Positions 41,856 through 51,385 of a DNA stretch of 64,000 nt are shown piece after piece. The notes under the pieces were generated by a model. It was not told the DNA's origin, searched no databases, and saw nothing but the letters and a program-made list of their open reading frames with translations. This DNA comes from Verrucomicrobiia bacterium (lineage in GTDB: Bacteria; Verrucomicrobiota; Verrucomicrobiia; Opitutales; Opitutaceae): contig WYBX01000065.1 in assembly GCA_011525695.1 (NCBI GenBank), positions 1 to 64,000 of the forward strand, read 5' to 3'. The translations under genes and the position numbers were made by a program. Positions within the stretch are counted from its first letter, which is position 1. Every line of letters begins with the position of its first letter.

Positions 41856-44408
41856 TCATAGTTCGCTGAGGGCCAGCGCGCTCCGGACCCACTCCTGGTC
41901 TTCGGCGGAATGCCGGAGCGCGGCCCCGGGAATCGGCGTGAATTCGCCCGGCCGATCATTCCACCGCACCTCGAGAAAGGCGTCCTCTCCTCCCGGGTGA
42001 TCGTATACGAGTCGCACGCGGACGGGCTCACCGCGCTTTGCTGCAATGGACGCTTCCCTCACTCCCGGGAGCCCGGCACCATCGAGCACAGACTCGCCGC
42101 GGGCCTCCAGCCGGACCGACTGATCGGAGCGCACCCGCAGTGTCACGGCCCCGTCCCGCGGCCAAATCAAGAAACCGCGCCACTCGGCGGACCAGTTGCG
42201 GCCGCGCTCCGGTCCTGTCCAATCGTGATCGAGCGTGGCGATTGGATTGGCGGCCTCGACGCGCTTCAGGCCGGGGTCGCCGTAAAGAATTCCCGCGAGA
42301 CCGGGGTGCCTGGGATCTCGGGATGGCGGTGGTCCCCCCGGCCTGAATGCGGTCCGGTAGACCTCGAGCTCGCGCTCGAAGAGGGGCACCAGATCGGTCC
42401 AGTGATACGGCACCTTCTTCAGCCGGGCCGGGTTCCACGCGGGCACGTCGCTGACGCTGTCGTAGGCGGGATCGAGCAATGCGCCAAGTTGGCGGAAAGT
42501 GACGACCGAGCGCTCGAGTGGTTGCAGGAACGCCTCCCGCGTGACGTTGCGCCCGGGGGCATCGGCACTGGCACGTGCGACCGCGGCCTGCATCTTTTCC
42601 TGGTAGTACTGCACGACGAGCCGGATCGCTTCGGCGTCGAGCCTGAGCGCGTTGGCTTCGTCCCGGTGGCGCGTCGCGACCTTCGCAAATTGGGCGGAGA
42701 GTGCCGCACCGCGGCTTGCCGCGGCAAGCACATCATCGAGGAACTCCGATGGCGTCGGCGAAGGCGGAACTTTTCCTCGACGAATCGTATCGAGGTAGTC
42801 GGGGATGCGCTGGGCGACGTCCGTGAGGGAAAGGAACGGGATGCCGGGTGCGCTCTCGAGTTGCGCCAGCCGGATGCCGGCCGCGATGACCGTGTGGTTG
42901 TCCTCGCCGAGCCAAATCAGCCGCTGCAACCCCGGCAGCACATCCGAGGCCGCGGCTTGCGCAGCGAGCAGCAACTGCGCCGCCTCCGTGTTTCCGAAAT
43001 GTCGGCCGAGTTCGTCCTCCCACCAGGCGTGCTCAGCATCCGGATCGCGATTTGGATTCCAGGCATAGCGTGCCCACGCGATATTCCAGAACCGGTCGCG
43101 CATCCATTGGACAACTGGCAGTGCCGGTTCGGAACCCAGCGGCCAGCGCCACGATTTGCGCGGGTAAAGGTGCAGCCCGCCGGCGCCGGCATTCATGGAG
43201 TTGGCGACACAGGTGCGGATGTAATCCGGCGCGAACCAGCGGAATGGCTCGAGATTGGCGGCCATGTGAATGTTGACCACGAACTTTCCCGTGAGCCTGG
43301 CCCATAGTTCATTCGCGGGATCCGGTCGCTGGTCGGCAATCATCTCGACGTTGAACTTGCGCTCCATCCACACGTCCGGGTTGAGTTCGGCGACCTTCCG
43401 CGCCCGGGGAAGATCAATGCCCCATGAGCGCAGCCAAATCGGGCCGCGGGCACCACCGCGGCGTATCGCCGGTATGAGCACGTCATTAACCCAGGTGTCC
43501 GTATGATCCGGTGCGAGGGCTTCTCCCGGAGTGATGTAATAGCCGATTTCAGGAAACTCGCGGGCAAATGTTTCCACTGCGTACGCGGTGTAATCCCGCA
43601 GCAAGGGCGTGGGCGTCCGGTTTTCGTCCGGCAGCCCATGCGCCTGCTGAAAATAAACCGACGTGTGGATATTGTAGAATTCGAACAGCAACCGGATATT
43701 CCGACGGCCCGCCTCGCCAACGAGCCAGTGGAGCATCTCGCGGTTCGTCTCGATCTGTGCGGCATCGATTCCCGACTGCGCCTCGGAAAATCGGTCAAAT
43801 CTCACGAAGTAGGCGAAGGGATGGCCGTTCCACAGCGTCAGGAAATTGAAACGCCGAGCTGCCATGAAATCCAACCACTGAATCCAAAGCTCGCGGTCGT
43901 AGAAGAAGGGGAACTCCCCCGGTGTGACCGGGAAGTTGTAGGCCCCCAGCTTCATCAGCAGCAGGCACGGTCCGCGCAGCGTCATGGCGGGCGCGTCGCT
44001 TGTGCTCCAGTCCGGCGACACTTCGCCGTCACGGCGAATCCGCTCCGCCGCCTCGAGGCAGCCATAGAGCGCGCCGGCCCCGTCAAAACCGGTGACCGCA
44101 ATGCGATTCGCTGATGTGCTCACGGCGAAACCTTCTGCGCGGCGCGCGTTCGCCGGCAGCAGCGTCGATTCGGGATCGACCCGGATCTCGAGCGCAACGG
44201 CGTCTCCGAGATAGCCATGCTCAGTGAGGGCGAGCCGAAGTTGTGAGCGACCCCATGCGATGCGAGGGTCATCGGAACTCGGGGCGGCGAAGACCGCGGC
44301 CGGCAGCAGGGTGACGAGCGAAAGAATGGCCGCGGTGAAGTGCCCGCGCCATGGCATCCGACCCATCCATCGGCTACGCCGGGCAAGGCAATGGGGACTA
44401 GTCTTCAT
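41856..44408 (-). CDS. Secreted glycoside-hydrolase-like protein (GH20/GH115-type fold) with PA14-like C-terminus
   Basis: An 850-residue protein; start 44408 (MKTSPHCLARRSRWMGRMPW) overlaps the upstream esterase stop by ATGA. After the signal peptide comes an alpha/beta domain like the N-terminal domain of hexosaminidases and alpha-glucuronidases (VSTSANRIAVTGFDGAGALY), then a TIM-barrel region (FYDRELWIQWLDFMAARRFN, IRLLFEFYNIHTSVYF, IGYYITPGEALAPDHTDTW with a candidate acid Glu). The last ~120 residues are a PA14-like jelly roll (RNWSAEWRGFLIWPRDGAVT). It fits the loose 'alpha-glucuronidase family glycosyl hydrolase' annotation, but the CAZy family is not certain. Confidence 0.75.
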   Translation of the reverse strand: MKTSPHCLARRSRWMGRMPWRGHFTAAILSLVTLLPAAVFAAPSSDDPRIAWGRSQLRLALTEHGYLGDAVALEIRVDPESTLLPANARRAEGFAVSTSANRIAVTGFDGAGALYGCLEAAERIRRDGEVSPDWSTSDAPAMTLRGPCLLLMKLGAYNFPVTPGEFPFFYDRELWIQWLDFMAARRFNFLTLWNGHPFAYFVRFDRFSEAQSGIDAAQIETNREMLHWLVGEAGRRNIRLLFEFYNIHTSVYFQQAHGLPDENRTPTPLLRDYTAYAVETFAREFPEIGYYITPGEALAPDHTDTWVNDVLIPAIRRGGARGPIWLRSWGIDLPRARKVAELNPDVWMERKFNVEMIADQRPDPANELWARLTGKFVVNIHMAANLEPFRWFAPDYIRTCVANSMNAGAGGLHLYPRKSWRWPLGSEPALPVVQWMRDRFWNIAWARYAWNPNRDPDAEHAWWEDELGRHFGNTEAAQLLLAAQAAASDVLPGLQRLIWLGEDNHTVIAAGIRLAQLESAPGIPFLSLTDVAQRIPDYLDTIRRGKVPPSPTPSEFLDDVLAAASRGAALSAQFAKVATRHRDEANALRLDAEAIRLVVQYYQEKMQAAVARASADAPGRNVTREAFLQPLERSVVTFRQLGALLDPAYDSVSDVPAWNPARLKKVPYHWTDLVPLFERELEVYRTAFRPGGPPPSRDPRHPGLAGILYGDPGLKRVEAANPIATLDHDWTGPERGRNWSAEWRGFLIWPRDGAVTLRVRSDQSVRLEARGESVLDGAGLPGVREASIAAKRGEPVRVRLVYDHPGGEDAFLEVRWNDRPGEFTPIPGAALRHSAEDQEWVRSALALSEL

Positions 44409-46948
44409 CGCAGGCTCATCTCCGCCTCCATTCGCTGGGCGCGGGAGTGACGCATCCACTCGCCGGGAACCGGCTGCCATTCGCCGCGATCGTCGCGCCA
44501 GAGAATGCGCAACTGGCTGATGGGATCATCGAGCTCGGCCTCGCGACGTGGCTTGTTGAACTCGATTTCGAAAGTGACGGGCTCGCCCGATCGCAGCGCC
44601 ACTGCGGTCGCTGATCCCGGTTTCCCAGGCGCAGCGTCGATCGCCACTTTGTCACCGATCCGCAGGGTCGCTTCCTCGTTGGTTTCCACGGCAAACGCGA
44701 ACCTCCCGCTGACCGACGGGACGAGGAAGCCGCTCCAGCGCGCTGACCAGTCACGGCCGCGGCTGACATCCCAACGATTCTCACCGCTGGATATGCCGTC
44801 CACCGCCTGGACATTGATGAACTTCGGACTGCCGAAGCGGATTCCGGTAAGGCCTTGCCGCGTTGGCAGATGATCGTCCGGCGACAAGGCGAGCTGCCCC
44901 GGGGTGAGTCCCGTCGGCCCGGCGGGGGAGCGAACATCTGCCGCGTTGCCGAGCGCGTGAACCAGGTCTGGGAGGTCGTAAGTCGTCAGCGCTCCGAAGA
45001 CCACGTTCATCAGCTGGCCGAAGGTGCTGTTGGCGCGCACGACGGCGTCCCACGACGACAGCGTGCCATCGAGAGTCAGTTTCCGGACTGCGGCCGGCTC
45101 ACAGAAAGCCGCGTGCAACGCCGGCACGCCGGCGGCCCCGACTGCGATGACATCGACCTGGGAGCTCCCGCTGCGGCTTTGCGCCTCGCGCACCGCGATC
45201 AGCAGGTCCTCCGCCCGCATCCCGACGAAGGTGCGTCCCAGGCTATAGGCCGCGTAGAAATCCCAATAATCTCGGCCGACTGCGGCGGTCATGCCCTCCT
45301 GGGCGTTCTGCTTAGTTTCCCCGAGACCGCGGAGGTCGACGGCGAGCACGCGACGGCCCGCCTTTGCCAGCCGATCGAGTGCCCCATCAGGCCCGGACTC
45401 CGCCCCCAGGCCTTCCTCCGATGCGAACACGACCGGTGGATCGGCAGAGGGCGCGGCTGGCTCGAGCCAGAGGGCAGGAATCGCAATTGCGCCGCCTTCG
45501 ACCTCCACGCGGTGAGCCTCGATGCGATAACCGGTCGCAGCGTCGGTCCGCACCTGCTCCCACCGCGCCGTCGGAATCGCATTCAGCTCGCGGAAATTTG
45601 CGAGCCGGCGCACGGTGTTCCGGCGGTCCTCGTCATTCAGGCGGGCCCAGGTCTGCGCACGCTGCGCAGAAATTCGATCGGCGTCTTCGCGCAGGAGATC
45701 GCGGAGTGAGCGGGCGCCGGGCAGCAGCATCACCTGACCACGCGGGGTGCAGCGGAGTTCCTCCTCGGTGAACAGCTTCAGCTCCGGCTCGCGAATCTCC
45801 CGATTCTCGCTGCGCAGCCAGAGTGCGAGCCAGCGGGCGGCCGCCTCACGCTGGGTGCGGTAGTAATTATGTCCGGCGTCGTTCTCGAGGATGTCCACCG
45901 CCTCCGAGCGGCCAAGGCGCGTGAAGACCCGCTTGGCGTAACGGAAAGTTTCCCACGTTGCCTCGATCTCGAAAAAGTCGTGGGTCGCGGCCAGGAGTTT
46001 GACCGGCGTCGGAGCCTGCATGAGCAGGTAGTCGGCATGGTCGAATCCGAACGCCTGCTGGCCGAAGACGTGCTGTTCGCCATCGCCGATCGAGTTGGCC
46101 AACTGCGAGGCGAGATGGCTAATGAAGCAGCTTGGCGCGGCGGCCTTCACGCGCTCGTCGAGCGCGAGGATCTGGGAAGTCTGCGTGCCGCCGCCGCTAT
46201 TGCCCGTCACCCCGATCCTTTCCGGGTCGATCTCGGGTCGCGATTGCAGGTAGTCGATCGCCCGCATCCCGTCCCAGACAAACTGGCGGGCAATGCCCTG
46301 GCCGAGCGGGATCGACTGGATGTCGTCGAGCGTGTGCGCATTCGTACCCCAGAAGCGCGAGCGGCCTTCGGGATCGACCGCCTGGAGCCTTTCGCCCTGC
46401 TCGATCGGATCGAAGACAAGTGCCGCCATGCCGTTCAGCGCGAGCAGTGCGCCCATCGACTGGTACTCGTCATGCGCCTTGGCGGGCAGGTAGTGGCCGC
46501 AGGGCACCAGCACGCCCGGCCAGGGGGCCGGGAACCGGGCAGGGTCGGGGAGATGGAGGCTGGCGGTGACAAAGAACTGCGGTCGGCTTTCGAAAATCAC
46601 CTTCTCCACGCGGAAACCGGCGGCTTCGAGAACGCCGGTTGTGCGGGCATTGAGCGGAGTGCGTTCCGGCAACCCTCCAAGCGCGGCGATGAAGCGCTGG
46701 CGCAGTCGCAGATAATGATCGCGAATCGCGGCCGGATCCGTGCGGCGTTCGTAGTCCTGCTGCCAGCGCACCTGCGCCGCACGGACTTCGCCGAGCAGGT
46801 ACCGCCGGACCTGGTCCGGTGGGGCGACCCCGTGTTCAGCCGGGCCGAGCACCGAAGGCGATTCGGCGAATGCGACGGTGGCGAGCAGCAGCAAAACCGC
46901 CACCGGCGGCGGGCGGAAAAATGGACGCGTTGGATAGAGGAGTTTCAC
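44405..46948 (-). CDS. Secreted acetyl-xylan-esterase-like protein: active domain, inactive hydrolase domain, PA14-like tail
   Basis: An 847-residue protein. I choose a GTG start at 46948, because it gives a signal peptide (VKLLYPTRPFFRPPPVAVLL...) and a GTGA overlap with the preceding gene's stop. Domain 1 (about 70-420) is an acetyl-xylan-esterase-like alpha/beta hydrolase with the nucleophile Ser251 in GVTGNSGGGTQTSQ and a late ILENDAGHNYYR His. Domain 2 (about 500-690) repeats the fold (PPVVFASEEGLGAESG, RVLAVDLRGLGET), but the elbow reads VIAVGAAGVPALH, with Ala in place of Ser. The last ~110 residues are a PA14-like module (RDWSARWSGFLVPSVSGRFA) resembling that of the neighbouring glycosidase-like protein. 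Probably deacylates the shared substrate. Confidence 0.8.
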   Translation of the reverse strand: MKLLYPTRPFFRPPPVAVLLLLATVAFAESPSVLGPAEHGVAPPDQVRRYLLGEVRAAQVRWQQDYERRTDPAAIRDHYLRLRQRFIAALGGLPERTPLNARTTGVLEAAGFRVEKVIFESRPQFFVTASLHLPDPARFPAPWPGVLVPCGHYLPAKAHDEYQSMGALLALNGMAALVFDPIEQGERLQAVDPEGRSRFWGTNAHTLDDIQSIPLGQGIARQFVWDGMRAIDYLQSRPEIDPERIGVTGNSGGGTQTSQILALDERVKAAAPSCFISHLASQLANSIGDGEQHVFGQQAFGFDHADYLLMQAPTPVKLLAATHDFFEIEATWETFRYAKRVFTRLGRSEAVDILENDAGHNYYRTQREAAARWLALWLRSENREIREPELKLFTEEELRCTPRGQVMLLPGARSLRDLLREDADRISAQRAQTWARLNDEDRRNTVRRLANFRELNAIPTARWEQVRTDAATGYRIEAHRVEVEGGAIAIPALWLEPAAPSADPPVVFASEEGLGAESGPDGALDRLAKAGRRVLAVDLRGLGETKQNAQEGMTAAVGRDYWDFYAAYSLGRTFVGMRAEDLLIAVREAQSRSGSSQVDVIAVGAAGVPALHAAFCEPAAVRKLTLDGTLSSWDAVVRANSTFGQLMNVVFGALTTYDLPDLVHALGNAADVRSPAGPTGLTPGQLALSPDDHLPTRQGLTGIRFGSPKFINVQAVDGISSGENRWDVSRGRDWSARWSGFLVPSVSGRFAFAVETNEEATLRIGDKVAIDAAPGKPGSATAVALRSGEPVTFEIEFNKPRREAELDDPISQLRILWRDDRGEWQPVPGEWMRHSRAQRMEAEMSLR

Positions 46949-47865
46949 GACGGCCGGGAAAGCGCGGCGACCTCGACCGAAAGATCGCTGGCGTGAGCGG
47001 CGAGTTCGGCCACGAGCCGCGCCTCGACCGGGTCGAGTGCTGGGACGTCCTTGCGGACGTGCGTTGTCGAAAAGATGCCGGCGGCGTGGAGCAGTGCCTT
47101 GGTGAACCGCCACTGGATTTTCTGATGGGTGGCCATGAAGGCCAGGCAGGGCAGCAGCCGGCGGTAAAGCGCCACGGCGGCGTCGCGGCGGCCTGCCCGA
47201 TAATCCGACCAGATCCGTGCGTAGACGACGATTGAGTACGTGATCAGGAACGAATGCACGCCGCGGTCGAGCAGCTCGAGCATGTCCGGTCCGGCGGTGC
47301 CGATGCGCAGCGTGCCTCCGGTGGCCTCGAGGATGGCGCTGATTTTGCGACACCGATCCGCGGTCTCGACCTTGATCCAGGTGAAGCAGGGGACTTCACG
47401 ATGCAGCCGGGCAATGAGCGGGATCGGCAGTGAGCCGCCCGTCCAGTCGAGATCCTGGATCATGAGGAGCGGCGGATTGAGGTCGCCGAGTGCGCGGACC
47501 GCGTCCGAGATCGCCGCGTCGTTGTGCTCGTAGGGCAGGTGGGCGAGGACGCCGTGGCAGCCCAGCTCGAGGAACCGTTTTGCATGGCGGAGCCGTGCCG
47601 CCGGGTCCGGATCCGTCGCCCCGCCGATCACCGGCACGCGTCCGGCCGACTCCTCGAGCAGCGTGGCGACGATCAACTCGCGTTCGGACTCCGTGAGCAC
47701 ATCGACCTCGCCAGCGACCGCGGGAGCAAGGAACCCGACCGCGCCGTGCGCGATCACCTCGCGTGCATAGCGGCGCAGCGATGCCACGTCGACGCGGTTG
47801 TCCTCCGTGAACGGCGTGGCGGGCACCGCGATGATGCCGTCGAGGGGGGGGATAATGTCAGCCAT
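46945..47865 (-). CDS. Dihydrodipicolinate synthase/N-acetylneuraminate lyase family aldolase
   Basis: A 306-residue class I aldolase of the DHDPS superfamily, start 47865 (MADIIPPLDGIIAVPATPFT). The opening matches the family (P-x-T-P-F-T), GAVGFLAPAVAGEVDVLTES occupies the pyruvate-binding loop position, VPVIGGATD follows, and the Schiff-base lysine is in FTWIKVETADRCR. No signal peptide, so it is cytoplasmic. With the dehydratase-like enolase protein at 58.4 kb, the likely task is cleavage of a 2-keto-3-deoxy sugar acid to pyruvate plus an aldehyde; the lysine-pathway dapA role is unlikely in this context. It overlaps both neighbours (8 bases and GTGA). Confidence 0.86.
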   Translation of the reverse strand: MADIIPPLDGIIAVPATPFTEDNRVDVASLRRYAREVIAHGAVGFLAPAVAGEVDVLTESERELIVATLLEESAGRVPVIGGATDPDPAARLRHAKRFLELGCHGVLAHLPYEHNDAAISDAVRALGDLNPPLLMIQDLDWTGGSLPIPLIARLHREVPCFTWIKVETADRCRKISAILEATGGTLRIGTAGPDMLELLDRGVHSFLITYSIVVYARIWSDYRAGRRDAAVALYRRLLPCLAFMATHQKIQWRFTKALLHAAGIFSTTHVRKDVPALDPVEARLVAELAAHASDLSVEVAALSRPS

Positions 47866-49774
47866 CGTGAAGATGCCGCTGAAGGAACTCCGCGACCTCG
47901 CGATCGATGGACTCGAGCAGCGCGGGATCGCTTCCCTGGAGCCCGTGCTCGGCACCGGGGACGCGGATGAGCTGGTGCTCGACACCATGACGCTCCAATT
48001 CGGCTGCCATCATTGCCGATTGCTCGAAAGGCACGTCGGTGTCGGCTTCGCCATGCACCAGGAGCGTGGGCGGATAATCCGGCGTCACGTTCTTCAGCGC
48101 CATATAGGGATTGAACTTCTCCGGCTCGGCGTGCGGATCCCATCCGCTCACTTCACGTGGCCAGAGCCCGCGCTGCCGGCAGAACTGGTAGAACGCGCCG
48201 TGCCCTCCGGGCCGGTCCGCACCATTGGCAACCGGTGGCCCGGAGACATTTCGCCATGCCTCGGCCTCGCTCACCTTGATCGTGTTGTGACGCGGATGCG
48301 CGCTCGGCTGGCTGTACCACGGCCCGATGATCTCGCCATAGCCCCAGTATGTAGCGATCGCGCGTGGTCGCGGCTTCACCCTGAAGCCGGACGTGAGTGC
48401 CAGATAGCCGCCGGCCGAGCTGCCGGCGACGCCGATCCGCTCAGGATCGGCGCCAAACAGCTCCGGACCGCGCTCGCGAGCCCAGCGGAACGCATCCTCC
48501 ATATCCTCGATGATTGCCGGCAGCTTTGTCTCCGGTGCGAGCCGGTAGTCGATCGAGACGACGGTGATGCCCGCAGCCAGCATCCGAGCGACCCAGGCGC
48601 GTTCGGGCGCCTTCTCGCGCTGCCGCCCACCGCCCATCAACCCGCCGCCGTGTATCCAGATGACGACCGGTGACGGCGTTCCGCCAACGTTGGTGCGGTA
48701 CACGTCGGCCTTTATCTCGAGATTCTTCACCCGCTTGTAGGTGTACGTGGTCACTGGTGGCAGCGCGACGACACGCTCCTGCGGCATGAGCCGGGTGAGT
48801 GCAAACGACACCGCCTCCGCGCGCGCGGCATCGACCTTGGCACGATCGGCGCCGCGATAGCCATGTTCGCCCTTGGGGATGCCGATGAGCCGGTGGGGCA
48901 CGTCATGTCGCGCCAGTTCGGCGGCCATCGCTTGCGGCTGGCTGAACGGCACGTCGGTATCGACCTCGCCATGGATCATGAAGGTCGGCGGGTAATTCGA
49001 AGTGACGTTGCGAATCGGAAGGTAAGGGAGGTATTTGTCGGCTTCGGTGTGTGGATCCCAGCCGGACACCGCCTTCGGCCAGCCGGCATTGCGACGGATG
49101 AAATCGTTGAACGCGCTGCCATCCCCTGGTCGATCGCGGACATTGGCAATCGGCGGACCGGACACCTGTTGCCATGCCGAGGTCTCGTCCAAGTTGCTGT
49201 CGTTGTAATGCGGTGGATGGATGCTCGGCCGCATCTGCCATTCGCCGAGCAGGTCACAGTAGCTCATCTCCGCGAGAATCACGACCGGCGCAGGTGTCAC
49301 GCGGTACCCGGTGACGAGGGTGAGGTAGCCGCCGGCGGAACCGCCGGAGGAACCGACCCGCGTCGGGTCGGCAGCGAAGAGCCTGGGGCCCTGCTCGCGG
49401 ACCCACCGGAAGGCGTCCTCAACATCTTCAATGATCGCTGCGAGCTTCGTTTCGGGTGCGAGGCGGTAGTCGATCGACACGATAACCACCCCGGCGGCGT
49501 GGAGCGCGTGTCCGGGCGTCCACTCATCGACGCTTTCGCGACGGCCATTGATCAGCGAGCCGCCGTGCAGGTACACCATCACCGGGTGCGGGCCGGGGCG
49601 GCCAGACACGCGGTAGACGTCGGCTTTGATTTCGAGCTTGCCGACGGTCTTGTAGACGAAGGTCTCGGGGGCGGGCAGCGGTGCGGCGGTGGCGGATCCG
49701 GCTAGCCCACCGAGAAGGATGAACCCGAGGATGCCGAGTTGGAGGCACTGGTCGTGGGGGTGCATGGCAGTCAT
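47858..49774 (-). CDS. Secreted tandem BD-FAE/alpha-beta hydrolase (two esterase domains)
   Basis: A 638-residue protein; start 49774 (MTAMHPHDQCLQLGILGFIL) overlaps the previous stop (ATGA). After the signal peptide two homologous esterase domains follow, each about 300 residues. Domain 1 has VMVYLHGGSLINGR, SSGGSAGGYLTLVTG (Ser146), HGEVDTDVPFSQ (Asp) and KGEHGYRG (His). Domain 2 has VVIWIHGGGLMGGG, VAGSSAGGYLALTSG, HGEADTDVPFEQ and GAEHGLQG. Both are complete, and both share KLEIKADVYR / NLEIKADVYR and IDYRLAPETKL, so the gene arose by internal duplication. Related single-domain enzymes are bifunctional acetyl-xylan/feruloyl esterases or carboxylesterases. Periplasmic deacylation of glycans is likely. 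Confidence 0.87.
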   Translation of the reverse strand: MTAMHPHDQCLQLGILGFILLGGLAGSATAAPLPAPETFVYKTVGKLEIKADVYRVSGRPGPHPVMVYLHGGSLINGRRESVDEWTPGHALHAAGVVIVSIDYRLAPETKLAAIIEDVEDAFRWVREQGPRLFAADPTRVGSSGGSAGGYLTLVTGYRVTPAPVVILAEMSYCDLLGEWQMRPSIHPPHYNDSNLDETSAWQQVSGPPIANVRDRPGDGSAFNDFIRRNAGWPKAVSGWDPHTEADKYLPYLPIRNVTSNYPPTFMIHGEVDTDVPFSQPQAMAAELARHDVPHRLIGIPKGEHGYRGADRAKVDAARAEAVSFALTRLMPQERVVALPPVTTYTYKRVKNLEIKADVYRTNVGGTPSPVVIWIHGGGLMGGGRQREKAPERAWVARMLAAGITVVSIDYRLAPETKLPAIIEDMEDAFRWARERGPELFGADPERIGVAGSSAGGYLALTSGFRVKPRPRAIATYWGYGEIIGPWYSQPSAHPRHNTIKVSEAEAWRNVSGPPVANGADRPGGHGAFYQFCRQRGLWPREVSGWDPHAEPEKFNPYMALKNVTPDYPPTLLVHGEADTDVPFEQSAMMAAELERHGVEHQLIRVPGAEHGLQGSDPALLESIDREVAEFLQRHLHDG

Positions 49775-51375
49775 TCGAGGTAAGCGGCGTAGAACTTGAT
49801 TCGGCTCGCACTGGAACCGGAGAACCTCACCCGGATTCGCCAAGCCTCGCTGGGGCACGCAATTTTCGAGCCGTCCTTCCATGCGACCGGTACGCGCAGT
49901 CCGGGCTCGGTGACGATGGCGGCATCGGCGCCCGAGTAGCCCGTCACGGGCCGGCCGAACTTGTCGATGATATCGATGCAAAGTGCGGCGTCGGACGCGA
50001 GGCCGGCAGCATTGAGGAACAGGGTGCGAGGACCGGTGTTCATGATCGCGATTGATGTGAATTGCGTGGGGAGGTCTTCGCACATCGAAAGGTGCGCGAA
50101 ACGGTCACGCGGCAGCGTGGCGAGGCCGATTTGCGGCGGCCGCTTGTTCACCTGGGAAATGTCCCAGCTGCCATAGTAGATGAACGTGAGATCGCCAATG
50201 TTCTCAAAGCCCTGCCCCTGGATCAGCCCGCGCTCGTCCCACTCCCCGTCGGTCCCCCGCCGGATGAAGGGATGATCGGCGATTGGCTCGCGAAAGTGGA
50301 TGCCGTCGTTGCTCACGACGAAGCCCAGATCCATGCGGCGTTCAGGCACGATCACCGCGCCATGCCAGAGGCCATACAGCCCGATGAGAACGTTGCCTCG
50401 ATTCCAGACGGCCGCCGGTACGTGCGCTTCCTGAAAACTTTCCCTGGGGGAGCGATAACCGTAGCGGTGGAACGACAGCGACCGGTCGTGTGACCAGTCC
50501 GTGAAATTGCCCGACCAGTGCGCGACCATCGTTCGGCGCGTGAGTTCACCGTCGGGAAGGAAGATGTCCGGGGAGAGTTCCTGGCCCACGACGTAGTAGA
50601 TCCCGTCGAACCGGTAGAGGCCGCCGATCTCGAAATTGTTTCTCACCGGAAATGGCACCTCGTGCTCATCGAACCAAGGCTGCTTCGGTTCCGGGGTGGC
50701 GAGCGCCCAACTGAGCCCGTCCGCGCTGAAGAAAGGGTAGATCGACGAGGGCACGTTTCCCGGCTCCATGCGCGCCATCGCCCGCCCCTCCGGCGTCGGG
50801 TAGTACCGGCCATAGACCGCCATCTTGTAGCGGCGCGCCGGATCGGGATCGTCGGGTTCGTGCAGCACGTAGCACGCAAGCGGCTCGATCTTCGTGTAAT
50901 CGAGGGAGTCCGGCATCCGCAGCAGATTGTTGCGCGTGTTGCCGCTAAACTCAGCCAGGCCCAACTCGGGCTTCAGCCACTGAATGCCGTCGTCGCTCTC
51001 CGCGTAGGCGAGGCGTGCGCCGGAGACGACGTTGCCCGCTGCCGTCACGCGATCCGACTGGGCGCGATACCACATGCGGTACCGGTCGCCGACTCGGATG
51101 ATGCTGCCGTAAAATGCGAGTCCCGCCGAATCGACCGAGCCGGGCGGGCCGGTGCGAAGGATCGGATTGCCGGGATGTCGTGCCGGCCTTTCGAACGTGA
51201 GCTTCAGGTTGCTCCGGAACGGAATCGCGTGATCGTCGAACGCGAAGAGATGAGTCATCGGCTCGGCCGGCATGGCCCGGGCCGTGCAGCCGATCACCGC
51301 CGTGAGCAGCAGAGTGCCGATCACCACGGGGCGAAGGCGCGGACGTCTGGTCCGGAGTGTCCTCGCGGCGTTCAT
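49771..51375 (-). CDS. Secreted GH32/43-like five-bladed propeller protein
   Basis: A 534-residue protein, start 51375 (MNAARTLRTRRPRLRPVVIG), with an N-terminal hydrophobic stretch containing TAVIGC, a possible lipobox. The body fits the 'glycosyl hydrolase family 32 N-terminal-like' propellers: PGNPILRTGPPGSVDSAGLA, YRMWYRAQSD, ARLAYAESDDGIQWLKPELG, KMAVYGRYYPTPEGRAM, SADGLSWALATP, VVSNDGIHFREP. A C-terminal beta-sandwich follows (CIDIIDKFGRPVTGYSG). Overall it resembles the propeller halves of the two LamG proteins. Catalytic acids cannot be fixed by eye. It is joined to the tandem esterase by ATGA and lies 10 bases after the sulfatase. Confidence 0.8.
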   Translation of the reverse strand: MNAARTLRTRRPRLRPVVIGTLLLTAVIGCTARAMPAEPMTHLFAFDDHAIPFRSNLKLTFERPARHPGNPILRTGPPGSVDSAGLAFYGSIIRVGDRYRMWYRAQSDRVTAAGNVVSGARLAYAESDDGIQWLKPELGLAEFSGNTRNNLLRMPDSLDYTKIEPLACYVLHEPDDPDPARRYKMAVYGRYYPTPEGRAMARMEPGNVPSSIYPFFSADGLSWALATPEPKQPWFDEHEVPFPVRNNFEIGGLYRFDGIYYVVGQELSPDIFLPDGELTRRTMVAHWSGNFTDWSHDRSLSFHRYGYRSPRESFQEAHVPAAVWNRGNVLIGLYGLWHGAVIVPERRMDLGFVVSNDGIHFREPIADHPFIRRGTDGEWDERGLIQGQGFENIGDLTFIYYGSWDISQVNKRPPQIGLATLPRDRFAHLSMCEDLPTQFTSIAIMNTGPRTLFLNAAGLASDAALCIDIIDKFGRPVTGYSGADAAIVTEPGLRVPVAWKDGSKIACPSEAWRIRVRFSGSSASRIKFYAAYLE

Positions 51376-51385
51376 ACCAGTGAGA

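Noticed and set aside
46945..47865. Calling the DHDPS-family gene dapA
   Set aside because: It sits within a glycan operon, the lysine motif context differs from lysine-pathway enzymes, and other lysine genes are absent nearby.
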